Positions 24,844 through 32,847 of a stretch of DNA of 40,159 bases are shown one piece after another. Both the position numbers and the translations under genes were made by a program. Source of the stretch: an uncultured Lachnospiraceae bacterium (lineage in GTDB: Bacteria; Bacillota; Clostridia; Lachnospirales; Lachnospiraceae); assembly GCA_946182825.1 (NCBI GenBank), contig CAMGZH010000024.1, positions 1-40,159 on the forward strand. Reading direction: 5' to 3'. Under the pieces are notes generated by a model. The model did no database searches, had not been told where the DNA came from, and was given only the letters and a program-made list of their open reading frames with translations. The stretch's first letter is position 1, and every line of letters starts with the position of its first letter.

Positions 24844-25921
24844 GATCCCTCCCGTAGATCAGATTCTCTATCAGGAGGCAAAAAAAGACTGGGATCTGCA
24901 TTCCAAGCCCATTGACGGATTTGGAGATTTCGAAGATGTCATCTGCCGGCTTGCAGCCATACAGGGAACCAATCCGCCTGACATTACAAAGCGTGGTGTT
25001 GTGATCATGATCGCAGACAACGGAGTCGTGGAAGAGCAGGTCTCCCAGGTGGGAACTGAGGTCACCCTTGGAGTTGCACGAAACCTTGGAGATCATATCA
25101 GCACCGCCTCCATATTGGCACAGGGCTGCAATACGGATGTGTTTCCCATTGATATCGGAATGGCCGCAGAAGAGAAGATCCCCGGGGTAAGCTGCCGTAA
25201 GATCTCACAGGGCACAAAAAACTTTACCCGGGAAGCTGCCATGACAGAAGAGGAGGTCTTAAAAGCCATTTCCGCAGGGATCGAGACTGCTTTTACGTTA
25301 AAGAAAAAAGGATATAAGATCCTTGCCACCGGAGAGATGGGGATTGGAAATACCACTACATCGACAGCACTTTTCTGTGCCCTTACCGGCGCTGATCCGG
25401 AGGAGCTTACCGGACGGGGAGCAGGACTTTCCGATGCAGGACTGCTACGAAAAAAAACTGTGATCAAAAAAGGGCTTTCCGCCTTTCAGGCTTCTGCCGC
25501 CTCCCTTTCCCCGGATACCAAAGCTTATGCCTTAAAAGCACTTTCTTATCTGGGAGGACTGGATATTGCAGGACTAATCGGCGTATTTGTCGGCGGAGGA
25601 CTTTACCGGATTCCCATCGTCATTGACGGGCTCATCAGTGCAGTGGCAGCTCTTTGCGCCACGAGACTTTGCCCAGGATGCAAAGATTACATGCTTGCCT
25701 CCCATAATGGAAGAGAAGGCGGACTTCCTGCGGCTCTTAAGGAATTGAAGCTTCCGTGCTACCTTTCCGGCAATATGGCCTTGGGCGAGGGAACCGGAGC
25801 CATCCTTTTGTTTCCGCTTTTAGAAGCCATCCTGTATTATTACAAATACGGTGCAAAATTCGAAACCACTATGATCAAAGCCTATGAAAGGTTTACCACA
25901 ACTGAGAACGAAGAGGACTAA
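24815..25921 (+). CDS. cobT: Nicotinate-nucleotide-dimethylbenzimidazole phosphoribosyltransferase CobT
   Basis: 368 residues from GTG at 24815, chosen because AAGGAG lies at 24802-24807. An ATG at 24794 is in frame but precedes this site. The family motifs GEMGIGNTTTS, GRGAGLSDAGL, ASHNGREGG and the catalytic-glutamate segment GEGTGAILLFPLL are all present. It makes alpha-ribazole phosphate from a lower-ligand base. No bza or bluB genes for making the base lie in the window, so the base may be taken up or made elsewhere. Confidence 0.94.
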   Translation: MTKQELFQLKIPPVDQILYQEAKKDWDLHSKPIDGFGDFEDVICRLAAIQGTNPPDITKRGVVIMIADNGVVEEQVSQVGTEVTLGVARNLGDHISTASILAQGCNTDVFPIDIGMAAEEKIPGVSCRKISQGTKNFTREAAMTEEEVLKAISAGIETAFTLKKKGYKILATGEMGIGNTTTSTALFCALTGADPEELTGRGAGLSDAGLLRKKTVIKKGLSAFQASAASLSPDTKAYALKALSYLGGLDIAGLIGVFVGGGLYRIPIVIDGLISAVAALCATRLCPGCKDYMLASHNGREGGLPAALKELKLPCYLSGNMALGEGTGAILLFPLLEAILYYYKYGAKFETTMIKAYERFTTTENEED

Positions 25922-25922
25922 T

Positions 25923-26465
25923 ATGATCACGTTCATTCTTGGAAAACCGGACAGCGGAAAGTCTTCCCTTGCAGAACAGCTTGTATGTCAGCGGGCCGAT
26001 GCCTGCGCTTATCCTGTTCACAAGATCTATCTGGCCACCATGATCCCCTACGGAAAAGAGGGACAGGAGCGGGTAGCAAAACATAAAAAGGCAAGGGACG
26101 GCAAAGGGTTTTATACCATCGAATGTCCCAGTGAACTCTCCAAAGTAAGAGCGCAGCTGAAAAAGAATGCTCCCTGCATCTGCCTTTTGGAATGCATGTC
26201 CAATCTGGTGGGAAATGAAATGCAAAAGAAGAAGGATGCAACGGATGAGGAGCTTCTTTCTTACATCATGAATTGTCTGTCGGATCTGGCTGCTGACTGC
26301 GAGGATCTGTTTATCGTAGGTAACGAGTTTCCCCTGACAGATGAAGGGTATGATGAGGAGACGATCCGCTACGTGACCCTGATCCATCGGGTCAATGAAT
26401 GCCTTATTGCTTTCTGTGACAAGATCTATCGTTATGAAAATGAACAATGGAGAAAACTACCATGA
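25923..26465 (+). CDS. cobU: Adenosylcobinamide kinase/guanylyltransferase CobU
   Basis: 180 residues from ATG 25923, one base after the cobT stop. The P-loop GKPDSGKSS is at residues 7-15. The RVAKHKKAR segment corresponds to the conserved RxxxHxxxR region whose histidine takes GMP in CobU. It phosphorylates adenosylcobinamide and attaches GMP. The sequence is somewhat divergent from enterobacterial CobU. The stop overlaps the cobS start (ATGA). Confidence 0.88.
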   Translation: MITFILGKPDSGKSSLAEQLVCQRADACAYPVHKIYLATMIPYGKEGQERVAKHKKARDGKGFYTIECPSELSKVRAQLKKNAPCICLLECMSNLVGNEMQKKKDATDEELLSYIMNCLSDLAADCEDLFIVGNEFPLTDEGYDEETIRYVTLIHRVNECLIAFCDKIYRYENEQWRKLP

Positions 26466-27226
26466 GAATACTTCGAAATATTGCAGTATCCCTGTCCTTG
26501 TACTCTAAGATCCCCATGCCCCAGTTTCCCTGGGAAGAAAAAGATATGGAGCACATCCTTTTGTTTCTTCCCTGGGTGGGAGCCGTCATTGGACTTTGCA
26601 GTGCTTTGCTTTTTCACTTTGCCCAAGGAATGGACCCACTCATTCTCGTGGGAGGGTTTTCTCTCCTTCCCCTTTTGATCACCGGAGGATTTCATCTGGA
26701 CGGTTTTATGGATGTGGAGGATGCCCTGCATTCCTATCAGCCAAAGGAGAAGAAACTTTTGATCCTAAAGGATCCCCATATCGGCGCATTTTCCGTGATC
26801 TCTCTTTTGACCTACTCTCTTGCCTGGGGATGTGCCATGCTTTTTTTCCTCAACAGAAAAACCAGACTCACAGAGAGACGGTTTCTGTTGTACTGTCTGA
26901 TCTTTTTTATCGCCCGTTGTGCCTGCGCCCTGACCTGTCTTATGTTTGACACTGCCAAAAAGGAAGGCATGCTGACCATGGAACGGGGGAAAAAGGAACG
27001 GAGTGATATTCTACTGTCGGCACTACAACTTGTATTGGCCCTTGGATGTGCGGCCTGGCTGAATCCCCGTACAGCGCTTGCTTTTCTTGGGGTGACAGGT
27101 ATTTTTACTTTGTATTATTATAGGCTTTGCAGGAAAAACTTCGGAGGAGTGACCGGAGATACCGCAGGGTACTACATTGTGATGCTGGAACTGTTTTTAC
27201 TGATATCCACAGGAGTTACGCTATGA
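26462..27226 (+). CDS. cobS: Adenosylcobinamide-GDP ribazoletransferase CobS
   Basis: 254 residues, an integral membrane protein with about six hydrophobic segments. The active-site region HLDGFMDVEDALHSY keeps the conserved aspartates, followed by ILKDPHIGAFSVI, the family signature. It joins alpha-ribazole to adenosylcobinamide-GDP. ATG 26462 overlaps the cobU stop; a Met five codons upstream lies within cobU. The stop overlaps the cobC start (ATGA). Confidence 0.92.
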   Translation: MRILRNIAVSLSLYSKIPMPQFPWEEKDMEHILLFLPWVGAVIGLCSALLFHFAQGMDPLILVGGFSLLPLLITGGFHLDGFMDVEDALHSYQPKEKKLLILKDPHIGAFSVISLLTYSLAWGCAMLFFLNRKTRLTERRFLLYCLIFFIARCACALTCLMFDTAKKEGMLTMERGKKERSDILLSALQLVLALGCAAWLNPRTALAFLGVTGIFTLYYYRLCRKNFGGVTGDTAGYYIVMLELFLLISTGVTL

Positions 27227-27870
27227 CGAAAAACATCATGACCTGTTATATGATCCGCCATGGTAAGACCTGCGGCAATCAGCAAAAGCGATACATCGGA
27301 AAAGCCACCGATGAACCACTTTCTCGCGAGGGAAGACAGGAACTTTTTCTTTTGAAAAAGAAATATCCAAAGGAGCTTGCTGTGCTTTTTGACCGAGACA
27401 TCACCATTTTTTCAAGCCCCCTGAAACGGGCACAGGAGAGTGCAAAGCTTCTTTTCCCCATAGCCGGTCTTGTATTAGAACCCGGCCTTTCGGAAATGGA
27501 TTTTGGAATCTTCGAAGGCAAAAACTATCAAGAGCTTTCCGGTGATCCCCGCTACCAGGCATGGATTTCTTCCTTTTGCAGAGATAAGATTCCGGAAGGA
27601 GAGTCCATGGAAGAATTTAAGGGAAGGAGCTTTCAGGCATTTTCTTCCTGCCTTTTGGGAAGAAGGGATCCTGCCCTTTTAACACAGGATCCGATGATCT
27701 TCCTTTGTCACGGCGGAACCATCATGTCTGTCCTGAGCCATCTGACAGGAGAGGACTATTACAGTTTTCAGGTAGCAAATGCAGACGGCTATCGAATCGA
27801 AATAGGAGTAAACGAAGATGAACTTACTGCAATATCATATCATCGCCTTCTTGACCGGATATCTTCTTGA
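27223..27870 (+). CDS. cobC: Alpha-ribazole phosphatase-like histidine phosphatase CobC
   Basis: 215 residues from ATG 27223, with AGGAG at 27211-27215. The histidine phosphatase motif IRHGKTCGN has the phospho-acceptor His13. SSPLKRAQESA and LCHGGTIMSVL complete the active site. The probable reaction is dephosphorylation of alpha-ribazole phosphate or of adenosylcobalamin phosphate. Substrate is inferred from position, since phosphoglycerate-mutase-like relatives look alike. The last 53 bases overlap cbiB. Confidence 0.85.
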   Translation: MTKNIMTCYMIRHGKTCGNQQKRYIGKATDEPLSREGRQELFLLKKKYPKELAVLFDRDITIFSSPLKRAQESAKLLFPIAGLVLEPGLSEMDFGIFEGKNYQELSGDPRYQAWISSFCRDKIPEGESMEEFKGRSFQAFSSCLLGRRDPALLTQDPMIFLCHGGTIMSVLSHLTGEDYYSFQVANADGYRIEIGVNEDELTAISYHRLLDRISS

Positions 27871-28798
27871 TCTTATGATCGGAGATCCCTATTCCTTCCC
27901 TCATCCCATCCGCTGGATCGGATCTTTGATCAGCCGACTGGACCAGGCATTCATGAATACGCCCCCGGAGAAAAAGGGTTCCCAGCTGCGACGGGGACTT
28001 CTCCTGGTTCTTATTGTTTTGACCTTTAGCGTTACCCTAACCTTTTGCATCCTTTTTCTTGTGTATCATCTGCATCCCTTCCTGGGATGTGCCATGGAAG
28101 CTGTTCTGACCTGCTATTGCCTGGCTGCCAAGAGTCTTCGGGTGGAAAGCATGAAGGTTTATGATCAGTTAAAAACCGGAAGTCTGGAACGTTCCCGCTA
28201 TGCGGTCTCCATGATCGTGGGAAGAGATACAAAGGATCTCTCCCGGGAGGATGTTGCCAGGGCAACCGTGGAGACCATAGCAGAGAACACTTCCGACGGC
28301 ATCATTGCCCCTCTTTTTTACCTGGCCCTGGGTGGACCGGTAGCCGGCATGGCCTATAAAGCCATCAATACCATGGATTCCATGATCGGCTATCGCAATG
28401 ATCGGTACCTGCATTTCGGAACCTGCGCAGCCAGACTCGATGATGTGGCAAACTATTTTCCAGCCAGACTTTCGGCTCTTTTTATGATGGTTGCCTGTAC
28501 TTTTTGCGGAAAGGATTTCTCTGCCAGAAACGCTGTAAGGATCTTCCTTCGGGATCGCTACAATCACAAAAGTCCCAATTCCGCCCAGACCGAGAGTGTT
28601 ATGGCCGGAGCCTTGGAACTTCGTCTGGCAGGTCCGGCATACTATTTTCAAAAGCTTGTGCAAAAGCCCTATATCGGAGATCCTATAAGATCCATTGAAG
28701 CAGAAGATATTCCAAGAGCCTGTCGGCTGATGTACACAACGGAATTTCTTTTTGTAGTGACTGCGGCTCTGATCTTCGTCATCTCCTTATTTATTTAG
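27818..28798 (+). CDS. cbiB: Adenosylcobinamide-phosphate synthase CbiB
   Basis: 326 residues, an integral membrane protein. The start GYLLDLMIGDPYSFPHPIRW and the ENTSDGIIAPLFYLALGGP segment are strongly conserved family markers, as are NTMDSMIGYRN and the SPNSAQTESVMAGAL part. It attaches the aminopropanol phosphate arm to adenosylcobyric acid. The gene starts inside cobC and ends 11 bp before cobD, which makes its substrate. Confidence 0.94.
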   Translation: MNLLQYHIIAFLTGYLLDLMIGDPYSFPHPIRWIGSLISRLDQAFMNTPPEKKGSQLRRGLLLVLIVLTFSVTLTFCILFLVYHLHPFLGCAMEAVLTCYCLAAKSLRVESMKVYDQLKTGSLERSRYAVSMIVGRDTKDLSREDVARATVETIAENTSDGIIAPLFYLALGGPVAGMAYKAINTMDSMIGYRNDRYLHFGTCAARLDDVANYFPARLSALFMMVACTFCGKDFSARNAVRIFLRDRYNHKSPNSAQTESVMAGALELRLAGPAYYFQKLVQKPYIGDPIRSIEAEDIPRACRLMYTTEFLFVVTAALIFVISLFI

Positions 28799-28809
28799 AA
28801 AGGCTGAAT

Positions 28810-29853
28810 ATGATACACGGAGGATATATATACGACAGGGAGATTATTACAGATTTTTCTGTAAATCTGAATCCCCTTCCCATGCCACAGGAAATCCAAA
28901 AAGCTCTGCTGCAAAGCATCTCCCGGATCCACTGTTATCCGGATCCCCTGCAGCAAAAAGCCAGAGAGTGTCTGGCCCTTCTTCATAACATTCGTCAGGA
29001 TCAGGTCTTAGGCGGTAACGGCGCCTCAGAACTGATCTTTGGCATTGTTTCCATGCTACAGCCAAAGAAGGCCCTGCTTCTACGTCCCGGATTCTATGGA
29101 TACGAACATGCCCTAAAGGCAGTGAATTGCCAAATCCGGGATTTTTATCTAAAGGAAGAGGAGGGCTTTCTTCCGGATGAGAAGATCCTGCCGTATCTGA
29201 CGGAAGATCTGGATCTTTTGTTTTTGACAAATCCAAATAATCCCACCGGAAAGCTGATCAACGATTCTCTGCTTAGAAAGATTCTGATCCGTTGCCGGGA
29301 TAAAAAGATTTCGGTTCTCCTTGATGAATGTTTTTATGAGATGTCTTCCTCTGAGGAAAAGATTGCAGATCGGTACCGGGAACTGCTTTTTCACTATCCG
29401 AACCTTTATGTGCTCAAGGCCTTTACCAAATTATTCCGGATACCGGGTGCCCGTACCGGTTATGTACTTTCCGATGCGAAGAATCTCCTTCGGCTGAGAA
29501 ATCATCTGCCGGAGTGGAATATGTCTGTCATTGCCCAGGATGCAACCGTTGCCTGCTCAACATACCTGATGGAGACAGATTATATAAAGAGGACAAAGGC
29601 CTTAATCGATAAGGAACGCACCTTCCTTGAGAACCGGCTGGAAGCTATGGGAATAAAAGTCTTTGACAGCGACTGCTCCTTTCTTCTGATGAGAAGTGAA
29701 CAAAACCTCTACCGACAGTTGCTGGAACATAAGATCCTGATCCGGGATTGCAGCAATTTCAAGGGGCTTAAAGAAGGGTATTATCGGATGGCAGTAAAGG
29801 GAAGAGAGGAAAACGAGAGAGTCGTGGCGGAACTTTCTTCTATATATTTCTGA
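28810..29853 (+). CDS. cobD: Threonine-phosphate decarboxylase CobD
   Basis: 347 residues of the class I/II aminotransferase fold. HGGYIYDRE...FSVNLNPLP at the start, NPNNPTGKLI, and FTKLFRIPGARTGY with the PLP lysine Lys207 mark it as CobD-like rather than histidinol-phosphate aminotransferase. It makes (R)-1-aminopropan-2-yl phosphate for CbiB. It is the last gene of the riboswitch-controlled operon. A weak AACCAA/TTGGTT hairpin at 29882-29902 with CTTTATT after it may end the transcript. Confidence 0.88.
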   Translation: MIHGGYIYDREIITDFSVNLNPLPMPQEIQKALLQSISRIHCYPDPLQQKARECLALLHNIRQDQVLGGNGASELIFGIVSMLQPKKALLLRPGFYGYEHALKAVNCQIRDFYLKEEEGFLPDEKILPYLTEDLDLLFLTNPNNPTGKLINDSLLRKILIRCRDKKISVLLDECFYEMSSSEEKIADRYRELLFHYPNLYVLKAFTKLFRIPGARTGYVLSDAKNLLRLRNHLPEWNMSVIAQDATVACSTYLMETDYIKRTKALIDKERTFLENRLEAMGIKVFDSDCSFLLMRSEQNLYRQLLEHKILIRDCSNFKGLKEGYYRMAVKGREENERVVAELSSIYF

Positions 29854-29936
29854 TTCAGCGGCATCACGGTGGTAAATACTCAACCAATTCTTGTTCTTGG
29901 TTCTTTATTAGTGATGGAAAGAAAAAGGAATATATC

Positions 29937-29965
29937 TTGAAAAAGACTCCATATCAGAGTATAAT
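29937..29965 (+). promoter_or_regulatory. Sigma-A promoter of the trhP pair
   Basis: TTGAAA (29937-29942), a 17-bp spacer and a perfect TATAAT (29960-29965). The start codon of the next gene is 48 bp downstream with AGGAGAAG ahead of it. The two genes that follow are thus transcribed independently of the B12 operon. Confidence 0.8.
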
Positions 29966-30013
29966 ATTTCAGTTTATGAACCAAATGTACCCTTTGTACC
30001 ATTAGGAGAAGAA

Positions 30014-30895
30014 ATGCGAAATCTTATCACAACCCTGGAACGATTTGAGGACCTTCCTGTTCTTTTGCATTCGGATGCAGATACTCTTCTGGTATCCGTC
30101 GAAGGCTTAAGCAGCAGTTGTGCCTGCAAACTGAATCCGGATGAATTGAAAGAGACTGTACAGGCCACAACAGAGGCGAAGAAACAGCTTGCTGTTTTAG
30201 CTAATAACACCCTACACGAAGGCATGTTGGATGATGCTGACCGACTCATGCAATATATTGCCACGCAGGAAGAAGTCTCTGTCTTTTTTGCAGATCCTTC
30301 CATTTTCGGAATGGCGAAGAAATATCATATGACGGATCGCATGGTCTATGAGCCGGAGACTTTGATGACATCTATTCCGGATGCAGACTGGTGGATCCAG
30401 CGAGGCGTAGAGGGCATCTGCATTTCTCCTATTCTTACACTTCAGGAGACCGTGGCGATTGCTTCCACTGTTAAAAAAGCTATTGTAACCGTACACGGAC
30501 GGACTCTGATGTCCAGGTCCTACCGTAGACTTCTGAGCGCCTATAAGGATCAGAACCATCTAACAGAAGATGTCGTAGACAACAGGCATCTCTGCATTGT
30601 AGAAAAACAAAGAGAGGGCAGTATGCCCATTTATGAGGATGAGACCGGAACATTGATCTACAGTGATGATGTATTGGATTCCTTTGATTTCATCGAAGAT
30701 GTATTAAAGAGCCATCCGATTGGACTTTTGATCAACGGAAGCTATATGACAATAGAAGAACAGCTTTCTGCTGTCAGCGCCTATAAGAGGATATTAAACG
30801 GAGAAGACGCAAATACCGTCGGAAAGGAATACAGAGAGCAGTTTAAGAATGAACCGCTTGACTCAGGTTATTATGAACAGAAAACAGTCAAATAG
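30014..30895 (+). CDS. trhP1: U32 peptidase-like protein, TrhP1 type
   Basis: 293 residues, similar in layout to the short member of the Bacillus YrrN/YrrO pair. It lacks the cysteine cluster of the long partner. Visible features are a beta/alpha-type core (VEGISCISP-like segment near 135, VHGRTLMSRSYRRLLSAYKD near 160-180) and a C-terminal helix region ending in YREQFKNEPLDSGYY. In Bacillus the pair takes part in hydroxylating U34 of certain tRNAs using prephenate. The gene overlaps the start of its partner. The pair assignment rests on gene order and size, so the symbol is tentative. Confidence 0.75.
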   Translation: MRNLITTLERFEDLPVLLHSDADTLLVSVEGLSSSCACKLNPDELKETVQATTEAKKQLAVLANNTLHEGMLDDADRLMQYIATQEEVSVFFADPSIFGMAKKYHMTDRMVYEPETLMTSIPDADWWIQRGVEGICISPILTLQETVAIASTVKKAIVTVHGRTLMSRSYRRLLSAYKDQNHLTEDVVDNRHLCIVEKQREGSMPIYEDETGTLIYSDDVLDSFDFIEDVLKSHPIGLLINGSYMTIEEQLSAVSAYKRILNGEDANTVGKEYREQFKNEPLDSGYYEQKTVK

Positions 30896-32114
30896 TAAAA
30901 TCTTAAAAAAACCGGAGCTGCTGGCTCCTGCCGGTGACCTGGCCCGTGCCAAGGTCGCCATCGACTATGGTGCAGATGCAGTATATCTGGGCGGTATGTC
31001 CTTCTCTCTTCGAAGCCGCGCCTCCAATTTTACCATGGAGGATATAAGAGAGGCTTGCCGGTATGCCGCATCCCACGAATCCAATATCCATGTAACGGTC
31101 AATATCATTCCCCATAATGAAGATTTCGAAGGACTGGAACAGTACTTAAAGGACTTAGAGGATGCGGGGGTTACCGCTATTATTACAGCCAGTGTATCCA
31201 TTATGGCCCTTGCCAAGAGAGTGGCTCCGAAGCTTGAGGTGCATTGCAGCACCCAGATGTCCATCACCAACTCCTATGCGGCACAGCTTTTGATCGATGA
31301 GAATCACGTAGATCGGGTGGTTCTTTCCCGTGAGTGCAATATGGATGAGGTACGAAAGATCACATCCAAATGTCCGGTGGAGACAGAGGCTTTTATTCAC
31401 GGCGGAATGTGTGTGAATATTTCCGGACGTTGCACCTTAAGCAACCGAATGACCCTTCGGGATGCGAACCGAGGAGGTTGTGCCCAGTCTTGCCGTTGGC
31501 AGTACCATTTATATGAGGGTGAAAAGCGTCTCAGCACAGACGAGGATATGTTTACCATCGGCTCAAAGGATATGATGGCAGCACACTATATCCGGGATTT
31601 GATGGAAGCCGGTGTTGCATCCCTTAAGATCGAAGGTCGCATGAAATCCGAATACTATGTTGCCTCCATCGTTTCCGGATACCGCCATCTGATCGACGAG
31701 CTTTACGACTGCGATGGTGAGATTTCAGAAGAGCGCATGGCTTATCACTTAGGAGAGATCAACAAGGGAGAAAACCGGGAAGTCTGCGCCGGCTGCTATA
31801 ACGGCAGAGCCGGACAGGAGAGTATTATCTTCCATGAGTACTCAAATAACACGGTGAACCACGATTTCCTTGGAACCGTTGTTTCCTATAATAAAGATAC
31901 GAAGGTTGCACAGGTTCAGGTTCGAAACGTAATTACGCTTGGCGACCGTGTGGAGGCATTGATGCCGGGTAAGCTCAACGAGGAATTTGATGTGACCTGG
32001 ATCAAAAATGAAGACGGGGAAACCATCGATCGGGCCAACCGCCCCATGGACATTGTGACGTTAATGATTCCATTTGAGGTAGATCCAAAGGATATTCTTC
32101 GTAAAATTCGCTAA
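30873..32114 (+). CDS. trhP2: U32 family tRNA hydroxylation protein, TrhP2 type
   Basis: About 413 residues. The N-terminus KKPELLAPAGDLARAKVAIDYGADAVYLGG and the U32 signature GGMCVNISGRCTLS...RGGCAQSCRW are complete, giving four cysteines that in relatives bind an iron-sulfur cluster. The C-terminal part is the beta-barrel extension (HDFLGTVVSYN...). TrhP/RlhA-type proteins hydroxylate RNA: TrhP acts on tRNA U34, RlhA on 23S rRNA. Pairing with a TrhP1-like gene favours TrhP2. ATG 30849 is also in frame; AGG at 30865-30867 favours 30873. The older name peptidase is probably wrong. Confidence 0.87.
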   Translation: MNRKQSNSKILKKPELLAPAGDLARAKVAIDYGADAVYLGGMSFSLRSRASNFTMEDIREACRYAASHESNIHVTVNIIPHNEDFEGLEQYLKDLEDAGVTAIITASVSIMALAKRVAPKLEVHCSTQMSITNSYAAQLLIDENHVDRVVLSRECNMDEVRKITSKCPVETEAFIHGGMCVNISGRCTLSNRMTLRDANRGGCAQSCRWQYHLYEGEKRLSTDEDMFTIGSKDMMAAHYIRDLMEAGVASLKIEGRMKSEYYVASIVSGYRHLIDELYDCDGEISEERMAYHLGEINKGENREVCAGCYNGRAGQESIIFHEYSNNTVNHDFLGTVVSYNKDTKVAQVQVRNVITLGDRVEALMPGKLNEEFDVTWIKNEDGETIDRANRPMDIVTLMIPFEVDPKDILRKIR

Positions 32115-32132
32115 AACTTTTTTTCGATTTTT

Positions 32133-32174
32133 AGACAAGCTGTCGATCATATGGTCGGCAGCTTGTCTTTTTTG
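32133..32174 (+). terminator. Terminator of the trhP operon
   Basis: A 15-bp stem with G-U pairs (GACAAGCTGTCGATC with GGTCGGCAGCTTGTC), a 4-nt loop and a T6 run. Confidence 0.9.
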
Positions 32175-32241
32175 ATTGAGCACACCTTAATTGTACGCAA
32201 TATAGTATATATAAATAATTGGTTTTTGTTTGATATAACCA

Positions 32242-32270
32242 TTGACACAATACCCTAAATGGTGTTAGAC
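32242..32270 (+). promoter_or_regulatory. Probable promoter of the feo operon
   Basis: A perfect TTGACA (32242-32247), a 17-bp spacer and a weak -10 TTAGAC (32265-32270). The upstream 60 bp are AT-rich. I do not see a clear Fur box. Confidence 0.5.
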
Positions 32271-32301
32271 TACGCTACGAAGAAATAGAAAGGAGATGCG
32301 A

Positions 32302-32520
32302 ATGATGCCTTTATCATTTTCAAATACCGGGGATGATGTGATGATCACCAGGATCGGCGGCAGTATGGAAGCGAAGAAACACTTGGAAGATCTGGGCTTT
32401 GTCGTAGGTGAACATGTCCGCGTTATCTCTGCTACCGGTAACGGTAACGTGATTGTGAATGTTAAGGACGCACGTCTTGCAATAACCGATCAGATGGCTG
32501 CTAAGATCATGGTTCAGTAA
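32302..32520 (+). CDS. feoA: FeoA-type small SH3-like protein (first copy)
   Basis: 72 residues from ATG 32302, six bases after AAGGAG (32290-32295). The ATG at 32296 touches the ribosome binding site and is rejected. The IGGSMEAKKHLEDLGFVVGEHVRVI pattern is FeoA-like. FeoA proteins support ferrous-iron uptake by FeoB, probably by contacting its GTPase domain. It is clearly different from the second FeoA copy. Confidence 0.85.
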   Translation: MMPLSFSNTGDDVMITRIGGSMEAKKHLEDLGFVVGEHVRVISATGNGNVIVNVKDARLAITDQMAAKIMVQ

Positions 32521-32547
32521 TGATCCGCAGCTCTCTTTTTTGGCATA

Positions 32548-32572
32548 AGCTTAGCGTAAGCTAACTTATAAT
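32548..32572 (+). promoter_or_regulatory. Hairpin and -10-like site between the two feoA genes
   Basis: AGCTTA-GCG-TAAGCT (32548-32562) forms a small hairpin, followed by a TATAAT (32567-32572). This could be a secondary promoter with an operator, or an RNA element that sets the ratio of the two FeoA proteins. Confidence 0.3.
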
Positions 32573-32599
32573 AGTAACTTGAAAGGAAGAGTAGTAGGA

Positions 32600-32821
32600 A
32601 TGAAAACGTTACGTGATGTTAAGGTTGGAGAAACTGCCGTTGTTTCCAGAATCCACGGTGAAGGCGCTTTGAAGCGCAGAATCATGGATATGGGTATTAC
32701 AAAGGGAACGGAGATTTATGTTCGTAAGGTTGCACCTCTTGGTGATCCTGTCGAGGTGACCGTTCGCGGATATGAGCTTTCCCTTCGTAAGCAGGATGCT
32801 GATATTCTTGAAATGAAATAA
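32600..32821 (+). CDS. feoA: FeoA-type small SH3-like protein (second copy)
   Basis: 73 residues from ATG 32600, with AAGGAAG at 32583-32589. The motif VSRIHGEGALKRRIMDMGITKGTEIYVRK and the end PVEVTVRGYELSLRKQDADILE are classic FeoA. A TTG at 32579 would add seven residues but has no ribosome binding site. The gene lies 26 bp ahead of feoB and is most likely its direct partner. Confidence 0.9.
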   Translation: MKTLRDVKVGETAVVSRIHGEGALKRRIMDMGITKGTEIYVRKVAPLGDPVEVTVRGYELSLRKQDADILEMK

Positions 32822-32847
32822 ACAAATAGAAAAGAGGAGAGAGTACA

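Noticed and set aside
25893-26447. Minus-strand open frame opposite cobU
   Set aside because: It is fully antisense to cobU with its intact P-loop.
29976-30005. Nine-codon leader-like ORF (MNQMYPLYH) before trhP1
   Set aside because: It starts about 5 bases from the predicted transcript start with no ribosome binding site, and its tyrosine codons have no evident link to the tRNAs modified by TrhP.
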